Source: Lachnospiraceae bacterium (GTDB lineage: Bacteria; Bacillota; Clostridia; Lachnospirales; Lachnospiraceae). Taken from it: a DNA stretch of 35,483 nt. Under the pieces are notes generated by a model. The model made no database searches and was not told the DNA's origin. It worked only from the letters and a program-made list of their open reading frames with translations. This document shows positions 15,832 to 24,210 of this stretch, piece after piece. Positions within the stretch are counted from its first letter, which is position 1. Each line of letters starts with the position of its first letter. Where the stretch lies: NCBI GenBank assembly GCA_029338735.1, contig JAQYAY010000021.1, forward strand, positions 1 through 35,483, in the 5' to 3' direction. Both the position numbers and the translations under genes were made by a program.

Positions 15832-16488
15832 TCAGGATTCTTCGAGCGCCTCCTCCGGAATATCATCTTCTTCTGGTATATATTTCCTGAATACATCTGA
15901 GAAAAAGATTCCGAGCAGATATGCTATGAATCCTATCCCTACATTAATTGTAAAAAAATTCACTGCAAACACTGTCGTGACATTCAGATACACGACAGCA
16001 ATCAGTACTATTGCTATGAGTATTGTCTGTTTTAAATTCCTGTATGGTAACAGGATCGAATAAAGTATTGTGTTCTTAACTGTATTTACGAATTTAGACT
16101 GGATCGCAAATACATATGAAAGTGAAATCCCATAGAGAATGCATACCGCAATTGATATGGCCCATGGAAGGTTCACATTTGAAAATCCTACTCCCTTTTT
16201 GTTCCAGTATACGAGATCCACGGCAAGCAGGGCTCCTACAGCTAAATATATGAGCCAGATCCCCGTAGACTGTTTGAAATTTTCCTTAAAGGAATGGAAA
16301 AAATTCTTCCACGTATATCCCTCATCATGCTGGAGTTTCACAACGCTGTATATCAGTGCGGTCGTAGAAGCTCCGATCGTAAAAACAGGCAGACTTGTGA
16401 CAAGCCATAAAATATTTAAAATCCATATATTCCCGATCTTTAAAATAACTTTTACTACCGGATTGTCCGGACTGAATATACTTTTCAT
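15832..16488 (-). CDS. YesL/DUF624 family membrane protein
   Basis: The 218-residue protein has about five hydrophobic segments and the DUF624 start pattern (NIWILNILWLVTSLPVFTIGASTTALIY, about 19-46). It is followed by an amphipathic stretch HDEGYTWKNFFHSFKENFKQSTG. Members such as B. subtilis YesL are commonly encoded beside CUT1 sugar transporters for plant polysaccharides. Their role is not established; an accessory function to the transporter is only inferred from context. The C-terminus is acidic (EEDDIPEEALEES). GGAGATAGT provides the ribosome site before ATG 16488. A GC hairpin (16513-16535) separates it from the upstream permease. Confidence 0.85.
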   Translation of the reverse strand: MKSIFSPDNPVVKVILKIGNIWILNILWLVTSLPVFTIGASTTALIYSVVKLQHDEGYTWKNFFHSFKENFKQSTGIWLIYLAVGALLAVDLVYWNKKGVGFSNVNLPWAISIAVCILYGISLSYVFAIQSKFVNTVKNTILYSILLPYRNLKQTILIAIVLIAVVYLNVTTVFAVNFFTINVGIGFIAYLLGIFFSDVFRKYIPEEDDIPEEALEES

Positions 16489-16512
16489 ATACTATCTCCA
16501 AAAATAAAATGT

Positions 16513-16535
16513 GCTGCCCAGCATGGCCGGGCAGC
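16513..16535 (-). promoter_or_regulatory. Intra-operon hairpin after the second permease gene
   Basis: GCTGCCC (16513-16519) and GGGCAGC (16529-16535) form a perfect 7-bp stem with a 9-nt loop and no T run. It probably affects mRNA stability or processing rather than acting as a full terminator. Confidence 0.55.
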
Positions 16536-16546
16536 GGCCTGAACTA

Positions 16547-17473
16547 TTAACCTTTTACTCCGCCGGCGCTGATACCATCAACGAACTGGTTCTGAGCTGC
16601 GAAGAATACGCATATGTTCGGGATGATAGAGATCAGTGAAGTTGCAAGTACTCTGTTCCAGTTGAATCCTGAATCAGAATCCATTGACAGCTTTACGAAG
16701 ATTGTTGCCGGATACTTGGCAGGAGTCTTGACATAGAGCAGTGGTCCAAGGAAGTTGTTGGAACCCCACATGAACTTGAACAGTGCGCAGGATACAATAG
16801 CCGGCATCAGCATAGGAACTATGATCTTGAGCAGTGTCTGCATAGCATTGCATCCATCGATAGCTGCTGCTTCTTCCATGTCCTTCGGAATATTTCTCAG
16901 GAACTGGATCAGCATGAAGATGAAATATGTCTCTGTTGCGAAAGCAGCAGGAACGATGAGTGCAAGATAAAGTGGTGAATCAACCCAGCCGAACTTGTTG
17001 TACAGAAGGTACTGAGGTACATTGAGCACAACCTGTGGCAGGAAAAGCATAGCCATCATAAGGGTGAAGAAAATATCATGACCCTTGAACTTGAATCTTG
17101 CAAATCCATATGCCGTAAGTGTGGAAGAAATAACTGTGAGAATAACCTCCGGGATGACATATGAATATGTATTGAGCATTGATCTCCAGATATTGATATT
17201 TCCACCGTAGCTCTTCATCGCATCCACGTATCCTTTTGTAGTAGGATGCATAGGAATAGGATTGAGAGTCGTGAAAATCTCATTGTTGGTCTTGAATGTA
17301 GCTCCGACCATCCAGATCAGAGGATATACCATAAAGAAACCAACAACTATAAGAACTATGTATCTGATCGTTGCTGAAATTCTCTGATTCCTGACGAGAA
17401 TTCTATGCTGCTGCTCAGAAATTCTCTTTATCTCTTCAGGAGTCTCTGCAACTGATGCATTTACTTTTGCCAT
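16547..17473 (-). CDS. ABC sugar transporter permease, MalG-like (CUT1)
   Basis: The 308-residue protein has six predicted membrane segments and the EAA loop MEEAAAIDGCNAMQTLLKIIVP, which contacts the ATPase. It ends with the typical AAQNQFVDGISAGGVKG of the CUT1 MalG-type partner. It starts six bases after the MalF-type permease stop codon. Together with that permease and the lipoprotein it forms an oligosaccharide importer of the kind represented by B. subtilis YtcP/YteP. The N-terminal cytoplasmic part of about 30 residues is charged. The substrate, oligogalacturonides, is inferred from the hydrolases encoded downstream. Confidence 0.93.
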   Translation of the reverse strand: MAKVNASVAETPEEIKRISEQQHRILVRNQRISATIRYIVLIVVGFFMVYPLIWMVGATFKTNNEIFTTLNPIPMHPTTKGYVDAMKSYGGNINIWRSMLNTYSYVIPEVILTVISSTLTAYGFARFKFKGHDIFFTLMMAMLFLPQVVLNVPQYLLYNKFGWVDSPLYLALIVPAAFATETYFIFMLIQFLRNIPKDMEEAAAIDGCNAMQTLLKIIVPMLMPAIVSCALFKFMWGSNNFLGPLLYVKTPAKYPATIFVKLSMDSDSGFNWNRVLATSLISIIPNICVFFAAQNQFVDGISAGGVKG

Positions 17474-17479
17474 TACTAA

Positions 17480-18373
17480 TTACCTCCCCTCATCATCCTG
17501 ATAGAATACCCAGTGCTTCTGGCTCCAGAATGCTATAGCAGTGAAGATCATAAGAATGATAAACAGTACCCATGCCTGTGCACACGCCTTGCCCATATTG
17601 TATGAGGTGAATGCGTTGTTGTAGATCAGCAGTGACATAAGTGTTGTTCCGCCAAGAGGGCCACCCTTTGTGATGATGTATGGTCCATTGAATTCCTGGA
17701 ATGCCTGAACAAGCTGTGTTACCAGATTGTAGAAAATAACAGGTGTGATAAGTGGTACTGTGATGTGGAAGAACTGTGTCCACTTTCCGGCTCCATCGAG
17801 CTCAGCTGCTTCATACAGATCCTCTGGAACACCCTTTAATGCTGCAAGGAAGATAACCATTGCTGATCCAAACTGCCATACACGAAGCAGGCAGATCATG
17901 AACAGTGCCCATGAAGCATCTGTAAAGAAATGAGGAGCTTCGATTCCGATCTTTCCGAATGCTGTACGGATGAGTCCGTCATCATTGAAAAGAGCTTTCC
18001 ACAGAACTGAGATTGCTACTGAACCACCAAGGATTGATGGAATATAATAAGCTGTACGGAAGAAATTAACACCTTTCAGCTTGAAATTAAGAATATATGC
18101 GATGAACAGAGCTGCAACAAGCTTCAGAGGTACTGTCATGAATGCGTACTTGAATGTGATGAACAGCGCCTGGCGCTCTGGTGGATTTACGAATACATTC
18201 TTATAATTGTCGAGAGTAAATCTGGTAATACCTTTAAAAAGATTGTAATCTGTAAAACTGTAATATAGTGAAGATAGGAACGGATACGCCTTGAACACGC
18301 AGAATCCGATCAACCATAGGAGAATGAACCAGAATCCTATGTTGTTCTTTAAAAATTTTCTTGTCTTAGTCAA
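17480..18373 (-). CDS. ABC sugar transporter permease, MalF-like (CUT1)
   Basis: From the chosen TTG start the protein has 297 residues and six membrane segments. It has the EAA loop YEAAELDGAGKWTQFFHITVPL and a conserved GGPLGGTT region before the last segments. TTG 18373 lies nine bases after a strong AGGAGG. The longer frame from 18427 begins inside a GC hairpin and has no ribosome site, so it is rejected. It pairs with the MalG-like permease downstream. No ATPase gene is in the operon, so energy coupling must come from a shared MsmX/UgpC-like ATPase encoded elsewhere. Confidence 0.92.
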   Translation of the reverse strand: MTKTRKFLKNNIGFWFILLWLIGFCVFKAYPFLSSLYYSFTDYNLFKGITRFTLDNYKNVFVNPPERQALFITFKYAFMTVPLKLVAALFIAYILNFKLKGVNFFRTAYYIPSILGGSVAISVLWKALFNDDGLIRTAFGKIGIEAPHFFTDASWALFMICLLRVWQFGSAMVIFLAALKGVPEDLYEAAELDGAGKWTQFFHITVPLITPVIFYNLVTQLVQAFQEFNGPYIITKGGPLGGTTLMSLLIYNNAFTSYNMGKACAQAWVLFIILMIFTAIAFWSQKHWVFYQDDEGR

Positions 18374-18411
18374 GATCCTTAACCTCCTGATAAGTATCTG
18401 TTGAGATAGTA

Positions 18412-18440
18412 CGAGCCTGCCCGGCAATCAGGCAGGCTCG
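18412..18440 (-). promoter_or_regulatory. Hairpin between the lipoprotein gene and the permease genes
   Basis: CGAGCCTGCC (18412-18421) and GGCAGGCTCG (18431-18440) form a perfect 10-bp stem with a 9-nt loop and no T run. Such hairpins after binding-protein genes typically protect the upstream message and give more binding protein than permease. Confidence 0.65.
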
Positions 18441-18488
18441 CCGTTTATCATTGTGATTTACGTTAGAGGATTTTACTTACTGTAGTGA

Positions 18489-19832
18489 TTATGAGCAGAT
18501 TGCTGCATATGCATTGTAGAGTGTCTCTGCAGCCTTAGCTGTGTCGATCTTCTTATATGAAAGATTTACGAATGCATCATAGTAAGCTGTACCTGAATCA
18601 CCCTTCATAGTAGCATCATCGAAGAGAGGATTCCAGTAGAATGGGTTAGAATCTGAAACTGCATTGTGTGCATCGATTGACATCTGGTCAATTGCGCCTG
18701 CTGAATTCAGTGTATCATATGCTGTCTGTGAGTTCGGGATACCACGCTCAGTTCCCATAGCCTTGACACCATCCGGGTCATTGAGGAGATAGTTCAGAAG
18801 AAGAGCTGACTCATGAGGATGCTTTGTCTTTGCTGAGATAGAGAACATAAGTGATACCTTGCTGTAAGACTGAAGTCCGTCGAGCTCACCGCCAACTACG
18901 AAATCAGAAGCTGCATCACCAAGAGCTGCTACATACTTCGGAGCTGCTGTATCCCACTCGAAGATACCTGCATAATGTCCATCGATGAATCTTGCTGACT
19001 TGTCCATTGAGTCAACGCCTTCACCATCTGTATACTCGATAGTAGGAATTACGTGATTGTCCTCAAGCTTCTGGATGAAATCAACACCCTGCTTGATCTG
19101 ATCCTGTGAATATGTGAGCTTGTTGTTCTCATCAATGATAGGTGTGCCAACTTCCTTCTGGAGATAATATGTCATAAGGATTGCACGGTCATAGCTTCCT
19201 ACAACAAGTGGATAATAATCATCGCCGAGCTTCTCTTTGAATACTGGGCCTGCTGCAAGGAGATCATCTACTGACTTAGGAAGATCAAGTCCTGCCTTTT
19301 CCCATGTAGCCTTGTTCCAGTAGAAGAGACGTCCTGTGTTTGCTACAGGGATTCCTGCGATTCCGCCCTTTGAATCCTTGCACATATTGAGCTCGTCATC
19401 TGTCCACTGTGTGAGATCGATTGTATCTGATACTGTATTGAGATCGAGATATGTGCTGCCATCAGCATCATACTTGCCGATCCAGTCGAAGTTGGTCTGC
19501 TGTACATCAGGGTTTGTTCCTGACTGATACTCCATAGCCTTGGCTGTCTCCCAGTCTGTCCATGCTCCGAAGTTGACATCAACTTTGATTCCCGGATACT
19601 TCTCCTCGAATGCCTTTACTGCATTCTGTGTTGCTTCATGTCTTGTGTCGCCGCCCCACCAGTCGAACTTGATTGTGCAGTCCTCATAGTCTTTTCCTGA
19701 GCTTGATTTGCTGCCTGATGATGCGCTTGAGCTCTTAGAGCTTGATGATGTGCTTGCTGAGCTTCCGCAGCCTGCAAGTACTCCAGCCGCCATGGCTGAA
19801 ACAAGGATGATTGATAGTACCTTCTTCTTCAT
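18489..19832 (-). CDS. Extracellular solute-binding lipoprotein (oligogalacturonide ABC transporter)
   Basis: From ATG 19832 the protein has 447 residues. It has a lipoprotein signal (basic MKKK, hydrophobic core, lipobox LAGC with Cys22), a Ser/Lys-rich tether (about 23-50) and a family-1 solute-binding domain (IKFDWWGGDTRHEATQNAV, FEWDTAAPKYVAALGDA and others). It would be anchored outside the membrane and deliver oligosaccharides to the two permeases. GGAGGG lies upstream of ATG 19832; the frame extends to 19901 but the extra residues precede the signal peptide and are not used. It is the first gene of the operon that ends with kduI, with an operator-like palindrome about 100 bases upstream. 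Confidence 0.93.
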   Translation of the reverse strand: MKKKVLSIILVSAMAAGVLAGCGSSASTSSSSKSSSASSGSKSSSGKDYEDCTIKFDWWGGDTRHEATQNAVKAFEEKYPGIKVDVNFGAWTDWETAKAMEYQSGTNPDVQQTNFDWIGKYDADGSTYLDLNTVSDTIDLTQWTDDELNMCKDSKGGIAGIPVANTGRLFYWNKATWEKAGLDLPKSVDDLLAAGPVFKEKLGDDYYPLVVGSYDRAILMTYYLQKEVGTPIIDENNKLTYSQDQIKQGVDFIQKLEDNHVIPTIEYTDGEGVDSMDKSARFIDGHYAGIFEWDTAAPKYVAALGDAASDFVVGGELDGLQSYSKVSLMFSISAKTKHPHESALLLNYLLNDPDGVKAMGTERGIPNSQTAYDTLNSAGAIDQMSIDAHNAVSDSNPFYWNPLFDDATMKGDSGTAYYDAFVNLSYKKIDTAKAAETLYNAYAAICS

Positions 19833-19934
19833 TGGATAAATCCCTCCATTAAAAAATTTCCCTGAAACAATTTCCCCGCCCCCACCCGGTACTGACTGCA
19901 TCCTTTTCGTTTCCTTTTCTATTTGTCTGTACCG

Positions 19935-19948
19935 TGTAAGCGTTTACA
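19935..19948. promoter_or_regulatory. LacI-type operator, site 6 (ABC transporter operon)
   Basis: TGTAAGCGTTTACA lies in the leader of the lipoprotein gene. A weak - strand promoter (TAATAC at 19980-19975, with TTTATG 17 bases further up) would place it about 20 bases into the transcript. The rest of the 295-base gap up to the AraC gene is AT-rich and shows no other gene. Confidence 0.65.
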
Positions 19949-20063
19949 TAAAATTGTTTCGTTCTTCTTTACGAGTATTAGAATACAACAACAAAGACAT
20001 AAAAAATACCTAAATTTATACAGATTTACAAAATAACTACTGATTTTTTTACTTCATTTGTGA

Positions 20064-20099
20064 TATAATAGCAATTAATTCTAAATGTAAGTATTTTCA
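20064..20099 (+). promoter_or_regulatory. AraC-type gene -10 box and degenerate operator, site 8
   Basis: A TATAAT box (20064-20069) is followed by TGTAAGTATTTTCA (20086-20099), a degenerate version of the operator with an AT-rich centre. The -35 region (TGATTT, 17 bases upstream) is poor, so an activator may be needed. This is the weakest operator in the set. Confidence 0.4.
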
Positions 20100-20127
20100 T
20101 TAGGAAAAATCACTAAAGGAGGATGCC

Positions 20128-21009
20128 ATGAGAGTATCAGACTTAAACATCGACCGTGTGTATATAAACAGCCTGTCCCGGTCGCCTTCATACAATATGG
20201 CAGAGAACCATTTTCATCATTACTACGAGTGTTTCTATGTGAGGCAGGGGTCGTGCCGCTTCTTCGTAAATGACTCACTGTGCGATCTCGAAGCGCGCGA
20301 TATGCTGATCATCCCGCCAGGCACCGTACATTTCAACAAGTATCTGACCAATTCAGTCCGGATAAATATATATTTCAAAGATGAGGATCTGCACAGAAAC
20401 GGTGAACCGTACTTTCCAGAGCTCGACAACCGCCTTCTGCGCCTCGTCAAGATACATGTCCCGTCTGCATACAAAGAGATCACCGAGCAGTCAATTGACA
20501 ATATGCTTGCCGAGGAAAAAATGGATGATGAAAATACACCTGTAATGATGGAGCTGCTGCTGAAGCAGTTCTTGCTGAATCTGTCAAGATACGGGATCTT
20601 CCATTATGATCAAATGACCGAACCTGCAGGGACTAGCGATTCTGACAAGGATATCCTGAAGGCCGCAAAATATATTAGCGAGAACTATAATGAGCATATC
20701 ACCCTGTCATCCCTTGCACAGATGGTCGGACTGACGCCGTCTTATTTTTCAAGGAAATTCACACAGGTGACCGGAACTGGCATGAAAGAGTACTTAAGCT
20801 ATATGAGGCTCGACGCTGCCGCGAACCAGCTGCGTTCAACTACGCACAATATCACTGAGATAGCGATGGACTGCGGATTCTCGGACAGCAATTATTTCAA
20901 AGATGCCTTTAAAAAAATGTACGGTGTGTCACCCCGTACATACAGAAATGAGCGTGGACACACCGATAATATACTTGAAAACAGTCTGAAAAAACACGGA
21001 TTAGCGTGA
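20128..21009 (+). CDS. AraC family transcriptional regulator
   Basis: The 293-residue protein has an N-terminal cupin sensor (HFHHYYECFYVRQG, about 27-40; MLIIPPGTVHFNKY, about 59-72). The C-terminal double helix-turn-helix begins with ITLSSLAQMVGLTPSYFSRKFTQVTG and continues through DAAANQLRSTTHNITEIAMDCGFSDSNYFKDAFKKMYGVSPRTYR. AAAGGAGG lies seven bases before ATG 20128. It is divergent from the oligogalacturonide transporter operon, and its 3' end overlaps that of kdgK by nine bases. By position it is a likely activator of the transporter operon; its ligand, possibly a sugar or oligogalacturonide, is not visible. Confidence 0.9.
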   Translation: MRVSDLNIDRVYINSLSRSPSYNMAENHFHHYYECFYVRQGSCRFFVNDSLCDLEARDMLIIPPGTVHFNKYLTNSVRINIYFKDEDLHRNGEPYFPELDNRLLRLVKIHVPSAYKEITEQSIDNMLAEEKMDDENTPVMMELLLKQFLLNLSRYGIFHYDQMTEPAGTSDSDKDILKAAKYISENYNEHITLSSLAQMVGLTPSYFSRKFTQVTGTGMKEYLSYMRLDAAANQLRSTTHNITEIAMDCGFSDSNYFKDAFKKMYGVSPRTYRNERGHTDNILENSLKKHGLA

Positions 21010-22011
21010 GATCCAGTCATCTGCAGAACGGTTCATGAGACCTCTGACTTCTGCTTCATTGATGATATTGGCATCTCCCGGAACTGAGAACTTGAGAGCA
21101 GAGGTGGCTGTTGCGAAATTCAGCGCCTCCTCAGGCTCCATTCCCTTCCTGATCGCGGCTATGAGAGCTCCGGCAAATGTATCACCGGCTCCGACTGACT
21201 CTACCATCTGGGCAAAATATGACTTCGAGCGGTAGATCTGACCGTCCCTGTACAGAGTGCCCCAGGTACCCTTGTCCATCGGGCCATTGGATACCACAAG
21301 AATAATAGAAGCTGCCTTGAAGCCGAACTTCTCAGTCATCCAGACTTCGATCTCCTCAGAACGCTTTCTCGGATCTGTCTCTTTCCACTGATGATCATCG
21401 TAGATTCCGAGAACATCCTTATCATTTGCAATAAAAATATCTACATATGGGAGAATCCTGCCCATTACCTCTCTTGCCTTCTGCGGCTTCCACATCTTGG
21501 AGCGGTAATTGAGATCGCAGGAAATCGTGATTCCCTTTTCCTTTGCCTTCTGGCAGGCTTTTAGTGTAGCCTCTGCCATCTCATCAGAAAGAGCCGGCGT
21601 GATACCAGAGAACTCGAACCAGTCGGCTCCATCAAATATCCTGTCCCAGTTGAAATCACTTGCAGCGGCCTTCGCCATAGATGATGCTGCCCTGTCATAG
21701 ATGGTCTGGGCACTTCTCTGTGCAGTACCATTCTCAAGGAAATATATACCTATGCGGTCTCCGCCTCTGACTACCTCTGATGTATCTACACCGAGGCTCT
21801 GTAGTGAGCTGATCGCTGCATCACCAAGCGCATTATCAGGCAGCTTTGTCACAAAACGTGACTCGATACCGAGCTCTGCGAGAGTCTCTGCTGAATTGGC
21901 CTCTGCACCGCCATAGTATGCCTTGTATGTATCTGCCTTGCGGAATCTGTTATATCCTTCCGGACTCAGACGAAGCATTATTTCCCCGAACGTTACTACT
22001 CTTCCTGACAT
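21001..22011 (-). CDS. kdgK: 2-keto-3-deoxygluconate kinase
   Basis: This 336-residue PfkB/ribokinase-family protein matches the KDG kinase subgroup: FGEIMLRLSPEGYNRFRKA at the N-terminus, YYGGAEANSAETLAELG, DLNYRSKMW, and the PfkB signature SVGAGDTFAGALIAA with catalytic Asp277. It phosphorylates KDG to KDPG, the substrate of KdgA at 8924. Length is normal. It is monocistronic, convergent with the AraC gene (nine-base overlap at the 3' ends), and has its own promoter and the only perfectly palindromic operator in the window. Confidence 0.93.
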   Translation of the reverse strand: MSGRVVTFGEIMLRLSPEGYNRFRKADTYKAYYGGAEANSAETLAELGIESRFVTKLPDNALGDAAISSLQSLGVDTSEVVRGGDRIGIYFLENGTAQRSAQTIYDRAASSMAKAAASDFNWDRIFDGADWFEFSGITPALSDEMAEATLKACQKAKEKGITISCDLNYRSKMWKPQKAREVMGRILPYVDIFIANDKDVLGIYDDHQWKETDPRKRSEEIEVWMTEKFGFKAASIILVVSNGPMDKGTWGTLYRDGQIYRSKSYFAQMVESVGAGDTFAGALIAAIRKGMEPEEALNFATATSALKFSVPGDANIINEAEVRGLMNRSADDWISR

Positions 22012-22067
22012 TTCTTCTCCTTTACTGACTATTACATAAAGTCTGCATTAACCGCGCCCCTTCTGTG

Positions 22068-22126
22068 TGTAAGCGCTTACATTTATTTACAGAAATTACT
22101 ATACCATGTTCTCTGTAAACTTGCAA
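22068..22126 (-). promoter_or_regulatory. kdgK promoter with perfect LacI-type operator, site 7
   Basis: On the - strand, TTGCAA (22126-22121) and TATAGT (22103-22098) are 17 bases apart. The perfect palindrome TGTAAGCGCTTACA (22068-22081) lies about 10-23 bases into the transcript, the same placement as at kdgA. Confidence 0.75.
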
Positions 22127-22133
22127 TACTTAT

Positions 22134-22925
22134 TTATTCAGTCAGGAGTTTAAGAAGAGATCCCGCCTCATCGGTATGCTGTGAGTTCTTTACAAAGCCG
22201 AAAACGGGAACTGCTTTTTTATAGAGATTATTTTTTTTGAAATATGAACTGTCAGAAAGTATGATGCCAACAGGTACGGGTTCATCCATGTCAGTCGGGT
22301 CAGGCCGTACAAATCCGTCGTATGTCTCACTGGCCGCAGCTGTATCCTCATCTTCGGTATTCCCGTCATAGTTCGGGTCTTCCATCTCTTTCTGGATCCT
22401 GTCTATCTCTTTCTGATCCACATAATAGATCTGGTCACTGTATTTCTTCAGCTGAGCATCCGTTAGCACATCCCGCAGGTCCTTAAACATCATCTGTTCA
22501 GTGAAATGATGGAAATTCCAGGCATCACAGACCATTGCATCGAGGTCCTTTTCCCTCATCTTTGCGGCGAGCTCGGTGATGGTTCCCATGTCCTCTTCGC
22601 TCTGTGTGCCGCCCGGAGTCAGCTCCATCGACAGGTTGATGACTGCCGTTTCCTTCTTCGATCTGATACCGGCTGCTGCAGCTGACCTTTTCCTGATATC
22701 TGCTGCTACATTTTCATCTTTATTTTCTGAATTAATAAAATAAGCAGTCAGGACAGGCTTTCTGACACTCATTCGTGAATACACGAGTGCTCCCACAAAA
22801 ACAGCTATAGCCGCAACTATCACCACTCTGATGAAATAGTAGCGCATAAAATATGCTGCCCGCTGCTTTAATGGTTTGTCTTTCTGCCTGTCCCACTGCT
22901 CTTTAACGTCGTCTTTTACTGCCAT
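22134..22925 (-). CDS. Membrane-anchored protein of unknown function
   Basis: I do not recognise this 263-residue protein. It has a basic cytoplasmic N-terminus (1-28), one membrane segment (about 31-50, RVVIVAAIAVFVGALVY) and an external domain of about 200 residues. That domain has an acidic stretch (about 180-200) and segments such as DLDAMVCDAWNFHHFTEQ and VPVGIILSDSSYF. The latter vaguely recall the ligand-binding lobes of solute-binding proteins, but I make no claim of homology. It starts four bases after the DUF1015 gene stop codon and so is co-transcribed with it, at the end of the serC-serA-DUF1015 cluster. Type II single-pass topology is expected. Confidence 0.7.
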   Translation of the reverse strand: MAVKDDVKEQWDRQKDKPLKQRAAYFMRYYFIRVVIVAAIAVFVGALVYSRMSVRKPVLTAYFINSENKDENVAADIRKRSAAAAGIRSKKETAVINLSMELTPGGTQSEEDMGTITELAAKMREKDLDAMVCDAWNFHHFTEQMMFKDLRDVLTDAQLKKYSDQIYYVDQKEIDRIQKEMEDPNYDGNTEDEDTAAASETYDGFVRPDPTDMDEPVPVGIILSDSSYFKKNNLYKKAVPVFGFVKNSQHTDEAGSLLKLLTE

Positions 22926-22929
22926 AACT

Positions 22930-24174
22930 CTATCTGTCTAGTTCATGAATAAACAGTCCGCTTCTGAGCTTCGGCTCAAACCACGTAGACTTCGGAGGCA
23001 TCAGCCTGCCTGCGTCTGCGACTGCGAAGAGCTCTGAAATGGATGTCGGATACATCGCAAATGCTGCCTGACAGTCTCTGTGGCAGCGCTTCTCGAGCTC
23101 ATGCAGACCACGGATCCCTCCTACAAAGTCGATTCTCGGATCTGTCTTCGGGTCCCTGATACCGAATACCGGATCAAGGATCAGATTCTGAAGAAGCGAT
23201 ACATCGAGTCCGTCTACCGGGTCGGAGCTTCTCAGATTCTGCCTGAATGCGAAATTGTACCAGGTATCATCGAGATACATGCTGAATGATCCCTTGAACT
23301 GTGGCTTGATCGGGGCCCTTCCCTGACGTCTGAGTTCTGCGACTTCCTTCACAGCAGACAGCACTTCCATCGGTGAGTGTCCGTTCAGGTCCTTCAGTAC
23401 CCTGTTGTAATCGAAGATCTTGAGTTCCTCATCCGGGAACAGCACTGACAGGAAAAAGTTGAACTCTTCATTGCCTGTATATCCAGGATGCTCTGCACGG
23501 CGCTTCAACCCAACCTTTACAGCTGATGCTGCACGGTGATGACCATCTGCTATATAGATTGAATCGATTCCTGCAAACGCATCCCTGATCGTCTGAATGT
23601 CATCTGGATTCTTAATGATCCATACTCTGTGAGAGATTCCGTCAAGTGTGGTGAAATCATACACCGGAGCCTCTGCGCTCTTGTATCTGCTTACGATATT
23701 CTCTATCGTATTGTTCCTTCTGTAAGCAAGGAAAATAGGTCCTGTCTGGGCATTGCACGCATCCACATGATTGATACGGTCCTGCTCTTTTTCAGCACGG
23801 GTATTCTCATGCTTCTTGATAACTCCGTTCTGATAGTCGTCTATTGAAGCACAGGCCACGATTCCTGTCTGGGCACGGCCGTCCATATTTTCCTCATAGA
23901 TATAGTAATATGGCTCGCCGTCACGGACGAATGAGCCATCATCCACCCACTGCCACAGCAGATCATGTGCCTTCTGGTACACTCGCGGATCATACTCGCT
24001 CACATCCGTAGGAAATGCTGTATCTGCCCTGTCTATCGCGAGAAAGGAGTGCGGAAACTTGCGGACATGCTCTGTTGCTTCCGCCCTATTATATACATCA
24101 TATGGAAGCGCTGCTATCGTCTGAGCCATATCTACTCTAGGTCTTATTGCAGCAAAGGGTCTTACTGTAGCCAT
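22930..24174 (-). CDS. DUF1015 family protein
   Basis: From ATG 24174 (after AAAAGGAG) the protein has 414 residues and matches the DUF1015 family: MATVRPFAAIRPR, AALPYDVYNRAEA, YIADGHHRAASA and the FVGGIRGLHELEKR region near the C-terminus. The biochemical role of the family is not established here. The recurrent neighbourhood of serA and serC in clostridia suggests a link with serine synthesis, and the DGHHR pattern suggests an active site. The open frame continues upstream to 24444, but that part runs through a palindromic element and lacks a ribosome site, so it is excluded. Confidence 0.85.
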   Translation of the reverse strand: MATVRPFAAIRPRVDMAQTIAALPYDVYNRAEATEHVRKFPHSFLAIDRADTAFPTDVSEYDPRVYQKAHDLLWQWVDDGSFVRDGEPYYYIYEENMDGRAQTGIVACASIDDYQNGVIKKHENTRAEKEQDRINHVDACNAQTGPIFLAYRRNNTIENIVSRYKSAEAPVYDFTTLDGISHRVWIIKNPDDIQTIRDAFAGIDSIYIADGHHRAASAVKVGLKRRAEHPGYTGNEEFNFFLSVLFPDEELKIFDYNRVLKDLNGHSPMEVLSAVKEVAELRRQGRAPIKPQFKGSFSMYLDDTWYNFAFRQNLRSSDPVDGLDVSLLQNLILDPVFGIRDPKTDPRIDFVGGIRGLHELEKRCHRDCQAAFAMYPTSISELFAVADAGRLMPPKSTWFEPKLRSGLFIHELDR

Positions 24175-24210
24175 ATTTTTCTCCTTTTCATTACAGGATA
24201 TATGTGAGGT

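Noticed and set aside
18374-18427. Longer start for the MalF-like permease
   Set aside because: That start lies inside a 10-bp GC hairpin with no ribosome site; TTG 18373 has AGGAGG at good spacing.
19833-19901. Longer start for the solute-binding lipoprotein
   Set aside because: It would put 23 residues before the signal peptide; ATG 19832 follows GGAGGG and opens a standard lipoprotein signal.
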